From contig JBHGNT010000003.1 of NCBI GenBank assembly GCA_043228905.1, positions 6,324,001 to 6,388,000 on the forward strand: a DNA stretch of 64,000 bases, written 5' to 3'. Shown in pieces: positions 1 to 11,860 of this stretch. This stretch comes from Azolla caroliniana (taxonomy: Eukaryota > Polypodiophyta). A model generated the notes under the pieces. The model did not search any database. It saw only the letters and a program-made list of their open reading frames with translations, and was not told the DNA's origin. Made by a program: the position numbers and the translations under genes. Position 1 is the first letter of the stretch, and each line of letters opens with the position of its first letter.

Positions 1-146
1 ACCGGAGTCAATTCGAGCAAGTTCCGAAGCCGAACCAACTCGGGTTCAAATCCGACTAGAACGATATCGGGTGAGCCAACCGGCTGCACTCCAACAAGGT
101 TCGTAGTCAACTCCGAACCGAGCTTCGTCAACCGAAACCGAATTTG

Positions 147-3100
147 ATGGCATCAACATCCGGCTCGTCAGAAATGAGTCTACGAAAGTTCGATGGATCG
201 AACTTCAACTTCTGGAAGGAGCAAATGCAGGACTATCTCATAGTCAAGGGGCAAATCGATCCCATCGAAAATGAAGAACCTCCAGAAGGATACAAACCAA
301 TTGAGTGGCAGAAGCTGGACAGAATTGTCCGCGCCACGATTCGGATGCACCTATCGGAATCGGTATACTTTACGGTGCAATCGTGTACGACAGCATTCGA
401 ACTGTGGAAAACACTGTCGGACACTTACGAAAAGAAGGTCGCCGTAACGAAGATGTTTCTGATCCGGCGCCTCTACAACTTGCGGATGAAAGAATCCGAT
501 TCGGTTCAAGCACACCTCAATGAGTACGAAAGCATAAGCTCCCAAATCTCGTCACAGGGGACGGCAATCGAGGATGAACTCAGAGCAATGATACTCATGA
601 GCAGCCTTCCCTCATCATGGGAAACTTTCGTCACAACCGTGTGCAACGCGTCAACCACGGCTGTTAAATACTCCGAAGTCACGAGCGCAATCCTGACCGA
701 AGCAGCTCGGAGAAAGTCTTTCGCCAAAGACTCAATAGACGACGCTTACGTAGTACAAGGTTCGACAGACCGATCGAACATACGAGGAAGAGACTCCTTA
801 CGGCCGCCGAACAATCAGCGAAGACGGAGCCAGTCACGGGATAACCGAATCTGCAACTATTGCAAGAAACCCGGACACATCAAAGCCGACTGCCGCGCAC
901 TCAAGAACAAGAACAACAAGAAGAGTGGCCGGCATGAGGAGATCAATTACGTCAGCTTCTCAGCTGATGTGCTACCAAACGACCCGAATATACTATCAAT
1001 CGAAAATCCAGTCGGATCAGAAGTTCTGCTCACGACTGAAGAATCGAGCACATGGCTCTTAGATTCGGGCGCGTCATTTCATGTGACTCCTCATCGATCC
1101 CAATTTCGGCAATATACGATCCGTCACTCCGACTCAGTTCGGGTCGGCAACTCACAACACTGTGACATCATCGGAATCGGCACAGTAGAGCTTAACCTTG
1201 CCGGTGGCTCTACACTTGTACTCCACAATGTCCGACATGTACCCGAGCTCTCAAGGCCATTGATCTCAGTCGGACAACTAGATGAAGACGGCATTCGTGC
1301 CGGTTTTTCTTCGGGAGGGTGGACACTCCACAGGGGGAACCTCCTGCTTGCTAGAGGACCCAAGATACACTCCCTGTATCCGTTACATGTTACGCTCAGA
1401 GAGGGTAACCTGTTTTTGGTGGATATTCCTGTGTCATCACTATGGCACCGAAGATTAGGACACCTCAGCAAGGCCGGCATCACGCACCTGTCTAGAGCCG
1501 GATACATCCCCAAACTCTCCTTCTCGGACCATCAATTCTGCGAGCATTGCCAGTATGGCAAACAAGCAGCCGCATCACACCCGACATCAGCACCAAGAGA
1601 AACGAGACCTCTTGATTTGGTCCACTCGGACGTCTGTGGCCCAATGCCGCATCAGTCACTCGGCGGTGCCTCTTACTTCGTCACTTTTATTGACGATTCG
1701 ACTCGAAAGGTGTGGGCTTATCCAATTCGCACCAAAGATCGGGTCTTCTCGATCTTCACCGATTGGCTCGCTATGGTGGAAAATCAAACCGACCGAAAGC
1801 TGAAATGCTTTCGGACAGACAATGGGGGAGAGTTTAAATCCGAAGAATTCGTCAAATTCTGCCGACAACGCGGCATCCGACGTGAATTTACGGCACCACA
1901 TAGTCCGGAGCAAAACGGGATTGCCGAACGCATGAATCGGACAATCCAAGAACGGACAGTTTCCATGCTCCAACACTCCGGACTGTCGGATGGCTTCTGG
2001 GCAGAGGCTCTACTCACGGCAGTACACATAATCAATATGTCGCCAAGTAGACCTCTAGGACTTCAAATTCCTCAGGAACTATGGATCGGCAGTAAGCCGA
2101 ATTACGACAAGCTGAGGATCTTCGGATGCGAGGCGTACGCCCTTATTCCGAAAGATGATCGCCGAAAACTTGCACCTCGGTCCAGGAAATGCATTTTCCT
2201 TGGATATGGATCCGACGGCGAAATGGGATACCGACTCTGGGACCCCGAACGCAGACAAATCGTTCGAAGTTTGGACGTTGTGTTCAACGAGTCGGCTATG
2301 AATCCATCAGTCGAAAAACCGATCGAAGTCCGAAGGGTAACATTTTCCGATGTGCCGACCCTTCAAGAAGGCCTCGCTCTTAACACACGGTCAGCTTCAC
2401 GGGTAGCTGAACCTTACACTACCGACTCGGACAACTCCGACTCGGCACAGCCGAATGATTCGCTTTCGGACCATCCGACCCCGATACCCGATGCGACCAG
2501 TCCAATCTTACCTCGACGATCCGAGAGACTGTCGCAACCTCCGGAGAGGTATTCTCCTGGAATTTTCTTCACCGACGCCGGCGAACCGACGTCTTACGAA
2601 GAAGCATCGACATCTGTTGATTCAGCCACCTGGCATCTGGCGATGGAGTTGGAAATGCACTCCATTCGGGCAAACAAGACTTGGGATCTGGTTGAATTAC
2701 CCAGGAACCGACGTGCTCTTCCTTGCAAGTGGGTTTATCGACTAAAAGAGACGTCTGATTCGACCACCCCAAAGTACAAGGCCAGATTAGTTGCGAAGGG
2801 CTTCCGACAAGAATATGGCGTCGACTTCGACGAGATTTTTTCACCAGTGGTGAAAATGACAACCCTTCGTTTCCTACTCGGCGTAGTGGCAGCCGACAAC
2901 TTGGAGCTGATTCAGCTAGATGTCAAAACAGCCTTCCTCCATGGTGATCTTGACGTGGAAATTTATATGGAGCAGCCAAAAGGCTTCGTGGCGACTGGCC
3001 AAGAACATCTAGTCTGCCGACTCAGGAAGAGTCTATACGGCCTCAAACAGGCACCGCGACAATGGTACAAGAAGTTCGACGACTTCATCCAATCGATCGG

Positions 3101-4160
3101 CTTCTCAAAAAGCGATGAGGACCATTGTCTCTTCACCAACACAGCTCAAGATGGATCACCCATCTTCCTCATCATTTACGTGGACGACATGCTAATTTCT
3201 GGACGCCACGCGGGCGACCTTGCCGATCTCATTCGGCAACTGCGGTTGAAGTTTGCCATGAAGGACCTCGGTCCGGCACGACACATCCTTGGCATGAAGA
3301 TTAGTCGGCATCGCGATAAACGACATCTTTTTTTGTCTCAGACCGACTATACCCGACGTGTCTTAGAACGCTTCAACATGCAATCAGCCAAATCTGCTTC
3401 AACCCCGCTCCCCATGAATCTTCGGCTCTCTCAGCGAGACTACCCGACATCCGGTCCGGAGGGGGAAGATATGAAGTCGGTACCGTATGCACCGGCAGTC
3501 GGCTCCCTTATGTACCTGATGGTCGCGACACGGCCTGATATTTCTCACGCCGTAGGAGTCGTTAGCAGATTTATGCACAATCCTGGCCGATCGCATTGGA
3601 ACGCAGTCAAACATGTGTTCAGATATCTGGCTGGCACAAAAGACCACGGCATTCTTTTCGGCCCGAACCGAACCTCAGGCGTAGTCGGTTACACCGACTC
3701 GGACTTCGCCGGCTGTATAGACAGTCGGAAATCTACAACCGGATACTGCTTCAAATTCGGCAATGGAGCAATCTCGTGGAAGTCGAAACTTCAGGAGTGC
3801 ACAGCGACCTCAACGACCGAAGCAGAATATGTAGCTGCGTCCGACGCAGCAAAAGAAGCTTTGTGGCTCGGTCGGCTGGCGCACACGTTTCGACAAGTCG
3901 ACCATGACTCGGTTCCAGTTGTCTACAGCGACAGTCAAGGTGCTGTTGCCTTGTCGAAAAATCCGGTTCACCACAACGCCTCCAAACACATCGACGTTCG
4001 ATATCACTTCGTTCGGGACTGCGTCATTTCAGGGAAAATCGGTCTAGAGAAAATATCCACAACCGACAATGTCGCAGATGGAATGACCAAATGTCTTTCG
4101 GCAGACCGCTTTCGGTCTCTTCGGCATCAGATGGGCGTAACGACAAACCAGTCCGGTTAG
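147..4160 (+). CDS. Copia gag-pol polyprotein (gag, protease, integrase, reverse transcriptase, RNase H)
   Basis: This single uninterrupted frame of about 1,337 codons encodes the whole copia polyprotein. I take the ATG at 147; a TTG directly before it is not a plausible plant start. Visible in order: a UBN2-type gag region with FDGSNFNFWKEQM near the N terminus; a CCHC knuckle CNYCKKPGHIKADC (about residue 235); aspartic protease WLLDSGASFH (about 305); integrase HHCC region beginning HRRLGHL (about 433); the integrase catalytic triad at HSDVCGP, FRTDNGGEF and NGIAERMN (about 490-595); reverse transcriptase LDVKTAFLHGDL and YVDDM (about 925 and 1011); and RNase H with TDSDFAG, TEAEYVA and YSDSQGA (about 1182-1262). 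The order integrase before reverse transcriptase is diagnostic of Ty1/copia. No frameshift or stop is present, so the element could still be autonomous. Confidence 0.96.
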   Translation: MASTSGSSEMSLRKFDGSNFNFWKEQMQDYLIVKGQIDPIENEEPPEGYKPIEWQKLDRIVRATIRMHLSESVYFTVQSCTTAFELWKTLSDTYEKKVAVTKMFLIRRLYNLRMKESDSVQAHLNEYESISSQISSQGTAIEDELRAMILMSSLPSSWETFVTTVCNASTTAVKYSEVTSAILTEAARRKSFAKDSIDDAYVVQGSTDRSNIRGRDSLRPPNNQRRRSQSRDNRICNYCKKPGHIKADCRALKNKNNKKSGRHEEINYVSFSADVLPNDPNILSIENPVGSEVLLTTEESSTWLLDSGASFHVTPHRSQFRQYTIRHSDSVRVGNSQHCDIIGIGTVELNLAGGSTLVLHNVRHVPELSRPLISVGQLDEDGIRAGFSSGGWTLHRGNLLLARGPKIHSLYPLHVTLREGNLFLVDIPVSSLWHRRLGHLSKAGITHLSRAGYIPKLSFSDHQFCEHCQYGKQAAASHPTSAPRETRPLDLVHSDVCGPMPHQSLGGASYFVTFIDDSTRKVWAYPIRTKDRVFSIFTDWLAMVENQTDRKLKCFRTDNGGEFKSEEFVKFCRQRGIRREFTAPHSPEQNGIAERMNRTIQERTVSMLQHSGLSDGFWAEALLTAVHIINMSPSRPLGLQIPQELWIGSKPNYDKLRIFGCEAYALIPKDDRRKLAPRSRKCIFLGYGSDGEMGYRLWDPERRQIVRSLDVVFNESAMNPSVEKPIEVRRVTFSDVPTLQEGLALNTRSASRVAEPYTTDSDNSDSAQPNDSLSDHPTPIPDATSPILPRRSERLSQPPERYSPGIFFTDAGEPTSYEEASTSVDSATWHLAMELEMHSIRANKTWDLVELPRNRRALPCKWVYRLKETSDSTTPKYKARLVAKGFRQEYGVDFDEIFSPVVKMTTLRFLLGVVAADNLELIQLDVKTAFLHGDLDVEIYMEQPKGFVATGQEHLVCRLRKSLYGLKQAPRQWYKKFDDFIQSIGFSKSDEDHCLFTNTAQDGSPIFLIIYVDDMLISGRHAGDLADLIRQLRLKFAMKDLGPARHILGMKISRHRDKRHLFLSQTDYTRRVLERFNMQSAKSASTPLPMNLRLSQRDYPTSGPEGEDMKSVPYAPAVGSLMYLMVATRPDISHAVGVVSRFMHNPGRSHWNAVKHVFRYLAGTKDHGILFGPNRTSGVVGYTDSDFAGCIDSRKSTTGYCFKFGNGAISWKSKLQECTATSTTEAEYVAASDAAKEALWLGRLAHTFRQVDHDSVPVVYSDSQGAVALSKNPVHHNASKHIDVRYHFVRDCVISGKIGLEKISTTDNVADGMTKCLSADRFRSLRHQMGVTTNQSG

Positions 4161-4353
4161 AGCCGGACACAGAGCATGATGGTTCCCGACAACCGACATC
4201 AGTTCCTTAATGATCGGCTTCAACTGTTCCGACCCGACCATTTCGGTCTTCTGCCTTCGGACCCTACCGACTCGAACAAAGCTGATATGTCCGAGAACCT
4301 AAGTCTATACCTGTAATCTTAGATAACCCATGTATACGCCCATTACGGGGGAG

Positions 4354-4524
4354 TGTCGAATACATGTGTATAATGGACGTATTCACACTATCCCGTTTTG
4401 GCCATTTATGTAATTAGCATAAAGGGTAGTTGCCCTAAGTCGGTCACTATATATAGTGACCTTGTAACCTTTTTGAAAGGTTGGGTGTTGTATTATTGCT
4501 TTATGGAATAAGAAGTCTTTTGTG

Positions 4525-4555
<31 letters not shown>

Positions 4556-4645
4556 GTGCAACGACCTACAATCTGTCATACGCAGGTGCAGAAAAGAATC
4601 CATTGCTTCTTGATCTTCCGCATCGACACGGCCTTGTCTCCAACA
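4354..4645 (+). repeat. Copia 3' LTR
   Basis: The LTR starts TGTCGAATAC after the purine-rich ACGGGGGAG and ends CTCCAACA, giving TG...CA ends and about 292 bp. A TATA box (TATATATA) lies at 4448-4455 and a CT microsatellite at about 4527-4555. The end is set by where Ty3 pol sequence begins (AAGGTCAAGG at 4651). The five bases CCGCC after it would be the target duplication, whose partner is outside the window. Confidence 0.75.
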
Positions 4646-7353
4646 CCGCCAAGGTCAAGGAAGAAATCGACAAACTGCTAAGAGTTGGCTTTATCCGTCC
4701 GGTAAAGAAAGCGACATGGCTGAGCCCGATCGTAGTCGTACCGAAGAAGAACGGGAAAATTCGAGTTTGCGTGGACTACCGGAAACTCAATGCGGCTACG
4801 GTAACGGATGCGTTTCCACTTCCGTTCACAGATGGAGTGTTGGATGCCGTCGCCGGCCATGAGGTCTATAGCTTCCTAGACGGATTCAGCGGGTATAATC
4901 AAATCCGGATGCACCCCGACGACCAAGAGAAAACGACATTCGTCACCGAATGGGGGGTGTTTGTGGCCGTGGTGATGATGTTCGGACTCAAAACGGCACC
5001 GGCAACATTTCAACGAATCATCATGGAAATCTTTGGGGAATATATACCGGCTTTTATGCAGGTTTTCCTGGACGATTTCGCCGTCTATAGCCGGGAGGAG
5101 GACCATTTTCAGCACCTCCGTCTTTGTCTAGAAAAGTGTAGAGCGTACCGGCTAAGCTTGAATCCGGCAAAGTGTGTATTTGGTGTGTCCAGTGGAACTT
5201 TATTAGGACATATCGTGAGCCAGGAAGGTATTGCAGTCGACCCGGACAAAGTGAAAGCCATATTAGAAGCACCAGCGCCGGCAACGGCAAAGGCATTAAG
5301 CCGGTTCTTAGGCCAGATCTGGTGGCACAACCGGATGCTCCGATACTTGGCCGACCTGGCTACACCGTTGCATGCCGTCGTACATCGGACACCATTCCAA
5401 TGGAATGACACTGAGGATAGGGCGTATAAGGCCCTCAAGGTACTATTGTCGCAAGCACCGGTAGTACAACCTCCGGATTGGAGTAAAGAATTTCACGTGT
5501 TCGTGGACGCCTCTGACATCGCAATCGGAAGCGTATTGATGCAGCTTACGGAACCAAAGTGGTACCGGCCAGTGTACTATGCCAGCCGGAAGCTATCCCA
5601 AGCAGAACGGAACTACTCTACTACGGAACGGGAAGCTCTAGGAATGATCTACAGTGTGACAAAGTTTCGGCACTATTTATTGGGAAGGAAGTTTTCCTTC
5701 CATGTAGATCATTCGGCACTCCTTTACCTGGTGTCCAAGGCGTCACTCACCGGCAAATTGGCCCGGTGAACCTTATTGTTATAGGAGTTCGAGTTTGAAA
5801 TATTCCACCGACCCGGTATACAGCATGTCGTAGCGGATTACTTAAGCCGATTGGAGTCCGGAGAGACGGGTGACGGAGTACCGGATGAGTTTCCGGATAC
5901 GGAGCTGTTTCGAGTCACTACGGAGACGGCAGTAGATGAGACAGTAGCCCATGAAGACAAGTGGCTCACAAATATGCACCAGTTTCTGAGCACAGGACTA
6001 CCTCCGGAAGAGCTGAACCGGGACGAACGGAAACGCCTGGCGGTGCAAAGCTGACATTTCTGCTTACTGCAAGACACACTGTACCACAAGGGCGCGGATG
6101 GCATATGGAGACGGGCGATGCGCAGCAATGAAAAGGAACTGATACTAAGGGAAGCCCACTGTGGAGTTGCCGGAGGTCACTATGCCGGAGATGCGACAGC
6201 CAGAAAAATATGGCAAAGTGGCCTATGGTGGCCAACGACATTAAGAGATGCGGTACGGTACGCAAAAGAATGTGACCTATGCCAGAGAATGGGCCAGCCA
6301 ACGGAGCAGGCTCGTATGCCACACCAGCCGGTACTACCACTCGAGCCATTCCAAAAGTGGGGGTTGGACTTTGTAGGACCATTCAAGCCACCGACAATGA
6401 GAACGGGTGATCGGTACGTTATCGTTGCTACGGATTACTGCACGAAATGGGTGGAGGCCAAAGCTTTACGGGATAACACCGTTGCGTCAACGACAAAGTT
6501 TCTATACGAGTACATCTGGTGCCGTTACGGATGCCCCATTGAATTGATAAGTGACCAAGGGGGGCACTTTCTCGGACAAGTAGTGGAAAGCCTAACGACC
6601 TTCTATGCCGTGGTCCACAAACGAAGCACACCTTACTATCCACAGGCGAACGGATTAGCGGAATCAACAAACAAGACGCTCCAGAATATCCTTCGGAAGA
6701 TCGTCAACGAGAACCGGACGGATTGGGACACAAAGCTACATAGCGCGCTTTGGGCATACTGGACGGCATACAAAACGAGCATTCGAACAACACCGTTCCG
6801 GTTGGCGTTCGGACTCGAGGCGGTCATGCCGGTAGAATTCCAAGTACCTAGCTTACGGATCCAGCTATGAGAACGGCTGAACGAGAAGGAGTCGGAGACA
6901 ATAAGGTTGACACCGCTGTGTGAGCTCGAGGAACAACGGTTGGCCAGCATCCTACATTTAGAATTGGAGCAACGGCGACGGAAAGCATTCGTCGACCGAC
7001 ATAGGAAAGGTAACGAAAAAATGTTCGCAATCGGCAAACCGGTGTTAGTATTCCAAACCCGGATGGGCAAGATGCCGGGTAAACTAAGGTTTAGATGGAC
7101 CGGACCGTATTGGCTAACACGGGAGTATAATGGGTCCTACCAGTTAGGGACACTTGCCGGCGAAGTGCTAGGCAAATGGGTCAACGGATTCCGGTTAAAG
7201 GCATATAGAGGATCGATGCCTAAGAACCCGTTTGAGCAAAGGACCGACGAGACGGCAAGCCGGGAACCGGAGAGAATGAGGCCGGTAAGGGTCCGAGAGG
7301 ACCAATGGACAAGTGACGTCACACTAATAATAATAATAACGGGAAATAAATAA
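4646..7353 (+). pseudogene. Ty3 pol, 5'-truncated (reverse transcriptase, RNase H, integrase)
   Basis: The coding sequence starts in mid reverse transcriptase at KVKEEIDKLLRVGFIR. It shows VVPKKNGKIRVCVDYRKLN, the catalytic YSFLDGFSGYNQI and the active site FLDDFAVYS (the usual YVDD is FLDD). RNase H follows with VFVDASDIAIG and FHVDHSALLYL. The integrase zinc region lies around ECDLCQRMG. The catalytic triad is at VATDYCTKW, ISDQGGHF and NGLAESTN. Compared with the second copy, the frame is broken by TGA at 5767 (TGG in copy 2), TAG at 5782 (CAG), TGA at 6052 (CGA) and TGA at 6868 (CGA). All are C-to-T or G-to-A changes. The 5' truncation is due to the copia insertion. Confidence 0.9.
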
Positions 7354-7480
7354 ATAAATAAATAAAATAAAAATCATGCAAAAGCAAGGAATGAATGGAT
7401 GAAAGAGCGTGGAGCGAAAAGGTACGTAGTGGGCATTTAAAGCACCACCACAGGACATAATGCTATTTTAAGTACGCGAC
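7354..7480 (+). other. Short spacer between integrase and the 3' ORF of Ty3 copy 1
   Basis: This AT-rich spacer holds a run of AAAT/ATAA microsatellite (about 7325-7370). The second copy has a poly-T/ATT tract at the same place (37090-37130, opposite strand). It may be where a separate transcript or spliced message for the 3' ORF begins, but no clear splice or promoter signal is visible. Confidence 0.5.
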
Positions 7481-10420
7481 ATGCACACACTCGAAAAAGG
7501 CGCTAGAATGCACAGACTTAAACCATTGCGCGTAGAGACCCTCTACTTTCGCGAACCCAGGAGCATAGAAGCACCAAGACGTTGCAAGATCATCAGACGA
7601 GAACCTGCGCACAGAGAACCCCCGCCTTTTGAACTCTCTCTTTCTCAACCCCACTCTCACCATCCATCCTCGCCACCGCAATCCGACCCCGACACAGAGA
7701 TGGACCCGCAAATGTTGTCGGAAGCCGCCAAGACATGGCTGAAGCAACACGGGCTCGAGGGCTTCTTGATGATGATGGAAGTACCGCCACACAAAGAAGC
7801 CGACAAAGTGATCAAGGAAATCGATACAGAGGTCATAACGGTAGAGGCGATTTGAGCGTTAACAGGCCTTCCGGAGGGAGGCATACTCACGATCGACAAT
7901 CCAACCCCGGAGCAACTCATCAGGTATTTTGGTGAGTACTCTCTAGCCAGCAAGGGCTACCGGACACAGGGCGACAGAGATATGCTGTTCCGCGAAATTG
8001 CTCGTGTGCTCCATGAATACGGCCACGTGTACCCTAGACCCCCTGTCATGCCGCAGAACCGGGCAGGGATGATCATCGCCACCTATGAAGGGATCAAGGT
8101 GGATTGGCCGGTATTGATCGCAGACGGGTTGTATGTGGCGATCGAGATCGTCAGAGGCAAAGACGGCAAAGAAGGCCGAGACGGACAAAGGATATGGCAC
8201 GCCATAACGCAGTGGCTCACCTTGCTGGTGCCACCCGTTCAGACCGTCCAGCCCAAGAAGCGAGGAAGAGTGTTGGACGGCACCCCAAGGACGGCTTCCA
8301 AACGGCAACAGCTGTTGGCCTCTAAGGCCACTAAGGGAAAGGCGGCGGATGCAGAGCAGGAAGCGGCAGCCGTAAGCGCCCAACGGAGGCGCAGGAGGAA
8401 CCACCGGCACGGCCCGTAAAGGTCACACTCCGCCGACCGGTGAATCGAGAAGCGGACCCCTCGGCGGCAAAACTCAATGCCGGAGCTCCGGAGGAGGAAA
8501 TAGAGGAGGAGCCTATGGAGCACCTCCAGCGACGGTCGTCGGCAAGGACCGTTGAGACAGTCGGGAAACGTTCGGACCCTCAGACGGAGGGAACACCGGC
8601 TCCCCATAGTGAGACTCCCACGCTAAGGAAGGAACCGGAACTGGTGCATATGGCACCGGAAACAGAAGCCCCGGCACCACCGGCAACACCGGCAAGTCCC
8701 ACCCCGCCAGAGCCGGAAAGATCACTGCAGCCTCCCTCGGTCAGCCAAGAAGAAGCGCAAGGGGAACCAGGACAGCAGGATGGTCCACGGGCAAAAACGG
8801 AACTGCAACTCGGCGCAACCAGGCGGGACCACCCCTCTACAAGTGAGCCCATCTGTCAAACCTCCGTGCAAGCACAAACAAAGCACCGACGAATAGATAG
8901 TCGGAGCAGTGGGGTATATTGAGGCGGAAGAAAGAGCGCAAAGCGAACAGTTGCTCGTCACAACCGAACAACTAGAGACGGCCCGGTCCAGAATCCGGTG
9001 CCTTGAAAAAAACTTGGATCAGGTCACGACAGAGATGGCCAAAATACGGATCCAATCACCGGTGACTCCGGTAAGTGTACAGAATAAAGAAACGGAACGA
9101 CCTGTACATAGCAATAAGACCCCGACAACGGAAACCGTTCCGGCAAGAGATGCGGTGCAAGCTCAGGAGCTTGCGGAATTGAGAGAGGAACTTGCCGCAC
9201 AAGAAGCGCTAAGGAGCCGTGAACGAGAATTGAAGACGGCGGCCAAAGCCGAATTAAAGAAGACTGTTGAGAACCTCCGTCGGGCAGAGGAGAGCCTCCG
9301 GAAAGGCCATCAAGCGTACGACCGGCTAAAGGAGGAGAAAGACAAAGTGCTGCAGGAAAAGGACAAGCTGTGGAAAACGGCGGAAACAGAGATTGAACGG
9401 CTAAAGGAAGAGCTCCGCCAGCAGAAGGACTGCGAGGACCGGGCCCGTCGTCAGATCAACGCACGGCTCAAGCAAAAGACGGATGATTTTGAGCACCTGC
9501 ACCGGGACTACAATCGGCTGGAAACGGAGCATAAAGAACGGATGGCCGAGCTCCAGCAGGCAGTTGATCGGGCCGCGACGGCGATCGTCGACGAACGGGT
9601 GGAAAATACAAGACGCTTGGACGAGGCGGAGAAGGTCCGGATGGAGCTCCAGAGGCAGCAACAGGAAGACAAAGAGAGAGCGTCAACAGTATTGCAGAAA
9701 TTACAAAGCACATATCAAAGGCAATTGACGCATTACAAGGCGCAGGCGGAGGACAACGTCAAAATCATCAAACAACTGAAGGAGGAACGGCAAGCAGCGG
9801 AAACCAAATCGCAATTGGGAACGAGCCGGATTCAGTCCATCCTCCGGGCATGGCTGAATCAGACAAAACACTTGATTGATGAAAGCTCCGTAAAATGGTG
9901 GACAAAGTGGGCACAAAACGCGGCGGAACTCCAGTTGCTACGGGCGGATGTGGCAAACCGGCGGAAGGAAGGAGATGACTGTTATACGTTGACTTCTGAG
10001 GACTTCACCGCCATACGGGACGAGCTGGCCGACGACTTCCAAGTCCTGGCAGATGAACAGCGGCGCAGATCAGGCAGCTCGTAGCTCAGCTGGACGATGA
10101 TAGGTTGGACGCTCAAATCCAGTTTGAAAGCTACGAGTGGTCCCGAGTGCGGGAAGAAAAAGCACGGGAAGCGGCAACGGTTAACCTTAGTGATGAGGAA
10201 CCGTCGCCGGCTGAGGGCCAGCCGGAGACCACTACGACGCAGGGAGCAACGACGGAGACGTCGGTGTCAGAGCCACAAACGGAGGAGTAGCCGCAGCAAC
10301 CACCAACGGACCCGCCGCAGCAGATTGCAATAGCAACAACAACAACCACTTCCAGATGAACCATTGGAGCCTCTCGAACAAAGCATTCTGGACATTTTGG
10401 ACGAAGAATAGCAAGGGTCG
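7481..10420 (+). pseudogene. Extra 3' ORF of Ty3 copy 1, coiled-coil protein of unknown function
   Basis: A long sense-strand ORF lies between integrase and the 3' LTR, where env-like genes sit in other plant Ty3 elements. No transmembrane segment or signal peptide is visible. The first ATG is at 7481; the ATG at 7700 (start MDPQMLSEAAKTWLK) is an alternative. The N-terminal part is globular (phrases WLKQHGLEGFLMMME, IARVLHEYGHVYPRPP, IIATYEGIKVDWPV). A Pro/Glu-rich linker follows, then a long Lys/Glu/Arg/Gln-rich coiled coil (about 8930-9850) and an acidic Gln/Thr-rich tail. The frame is broken by TGA at 7855 (CGA in copy 2) and by frame changes near 8400, 8900 and 10065. I do not recognise the family. 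Its conservation in both copies shows it belongs to the element. Confidence 0.75.
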
Positions 10421-10465
10421 GTTGTGGATTCGACGTACAAGGTACTGTCCCACGGGCGTGCCATG

Positions 10466-10899
10466 TGTTACCGGCCAGCAAAGGAGTCCAGAGTGGGAAA
10501 CGAAGAGCTAATTAAGTAGTAGGAATGTGGTTGTAATTAAGATATGAGTGTGGACGGACGGACCGGAAACGGTATGCCGTTCCGGATCCGGATCGATCCC
10601 GAACAGGTGCGGATGGCACCGTGTTGTAATACAGACCAAAAACCTATTTAAAGGCCCGGATACAATGTAATAGTTAGCGGTTAATTAATGAAAGCTTAAG
10701 CGTTGTTATCTCTCTGTGTTAATTGCCGTTCTGTCTTAATTGTTATATCTTCCGCGTGTTATGAAAGACGATCCTAATAAGTAACTTAATTAAGTCGGAT
10801 TAAGCGTTGAAGTCTAATCCGGTTGCCGTAACACCCTTTGGTGAAGTGTCTCCCGTAGACACCCTGTGTTAGGCCATTGTCCGGCCCGAAGAGTTAATA
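10466..10899 (+). repeat. Ty3 copy 1, 3' LTR
   Basis: It starts TGTTACCGGCC and ends GAGTTAATA. The second copy's LTRs end in TTAACA, so the final CA has become TA here. About 434 bp. A TATA-like TATTTAAA lies at 10645-10652. The sequence upstream (GGGCGTGCCATG) is not a good polypurine tract. Confidence 0.9.
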
Positions 10900-11860
10900 G
10901 GTTGCATGGATCTTATTTATGGTTTCATGGGTCTAACTTCGTCCAAGCTAGCAAAAGGATAGATTTAATCATGACTAGCATTTTCTCAAGGCATTTGCCA
11001 TTGGTTGGTTGGTTGTTCTAGCCAAAGATCAAGCTCATTGATTTCAAAAGTGCGTCTCCTTTGGTGCACATAAGTTGTCTAAGGTCACCTCTAGCCAATG
11101 TTCACCAAATGAAAGGGGAGGTAGATGTGCTAGTTGATCCCATATCAAGGTGCATATTTAGGTCTATATTTTAAAGCCAACCTTCAATCCATCATTAACC
11201 TTTTTGGGGTTGGGTGGCTTGGGAGGTGCACTTTGTGTACTATCCAAATGTTCTTCTAAACCTCAGAATACAAATTGTTCCATAAACCCATTTGTAGTTG
11301 TGGCTACCTTAGGGTGACTTTAACTTGTCGAATGCAAGCAAGAAATTGCATATGAAGAATCCTACATAATGGGATCTGTTTGACACATACAAAGATATAT
11401 GCACACACATGCGCGCGTTTATGTATATGCATGTATATACATAGACACAGAGCATGTGTTTTTCACTAATGGTTAACTCACCACGATGGGAGCTATTGAT
11501 TGCTTCTGCACAATGATTTTGAAAATTTAACACAAACAACCGAGGGCGAGTTGTGTTCCTCATCAAGGGAGTGTGGGAGGCACCACAAGAGGGACATGGT
11601 CAAAGATTTTGAAAATTGCTCAAGTTAGGAGGGATGACAGATGAAATTTTTCCAAATAGTTGGCCTTATTTGTCTTGTAGATGTATCTAGTGTGATTCTT
11701 TAGACCATCAACGAAGGGATTGTGCAGATTTCCAAATTGCTCTTCGACGTGATGTCGTATACCTGTTTGACAACCAAATCCATTAGTTGGAAACACAACA
11801 TCATTTGAGCACCAACTTTGGTCGTGGAGGAATGAAGAAGCTAATGGAAAATTTGGAGCT
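10900..11860. other. Intergenic, no gene seen
   Basis: AT-rich sequence between the Ty3 LTR and a tandem repeat. The only open frames are short and unlike any protein I know. A CA/TG-rich patch lies at about 11390-11450. Confidence 0.6.

Larger units (their letters stand above)
1..4645 (+). mobile_element. Ty1/copia LTR retrotransposon, 5' LTR outside the window
   Basis: The element has a leader (1-146), one intact gag-pol frame (147-4160), a polypurine stretch (4345-4353) and a 3' LTR (4354-4645). The 5' LTR and primer-binding site lie before base 1. Directly after the LTR the sequence becomes Ty3 pol in mid reverse transcriptase. The copia therefore appears to have inserted into the Ty3 pol gene, with the 5' part of that Ty3 copy upstream of the window. 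The intact frame suggests a young insertion; its LTR divergence cannot be measured here. Confidence 0.9.
4646..10899 (+). mobile_element. Ty3-type LTR retrotransposon, copy 1 (3' two thirds)
   Basis: This copy covers reverse transcriptase, RNase H, integrase, a long extra ORF downstream of integrase and the 3' LTR. It is the same family as the minus-strand copy at 33549-52367, which supplies the missing LTR-gag-protease part. The order reverse transcriptase before integrase is Ty3. The integrase phrase ATDYCTKWVEAKAL is typical of the plant OTA (Tat/Athila) group. The copy is dead: several stops in pol and frameshifts in the extra ORF. Confidence 0.88.

Noticed and set aside
1-4645. Copia element as a possible retrovirus-like env carrier
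   Set aside because: Only about 190 bases lie between the end of the gag-pol frame and the LTR, and no third ORF is present.
4522-4650. Open frame starting with Ser/Leu repeats continuous with Ty3 pol
   Set aside because: The start is the CT microsatellite of the copia LTR read through into Ty3; it is a junction artefact, not a fusion gene.
7481-10420. Env gene in the Ty3 elements
   Set aside because: No signal peptide, transmembrane segment or cleavage site is visible; coiled coil alone is not enough.
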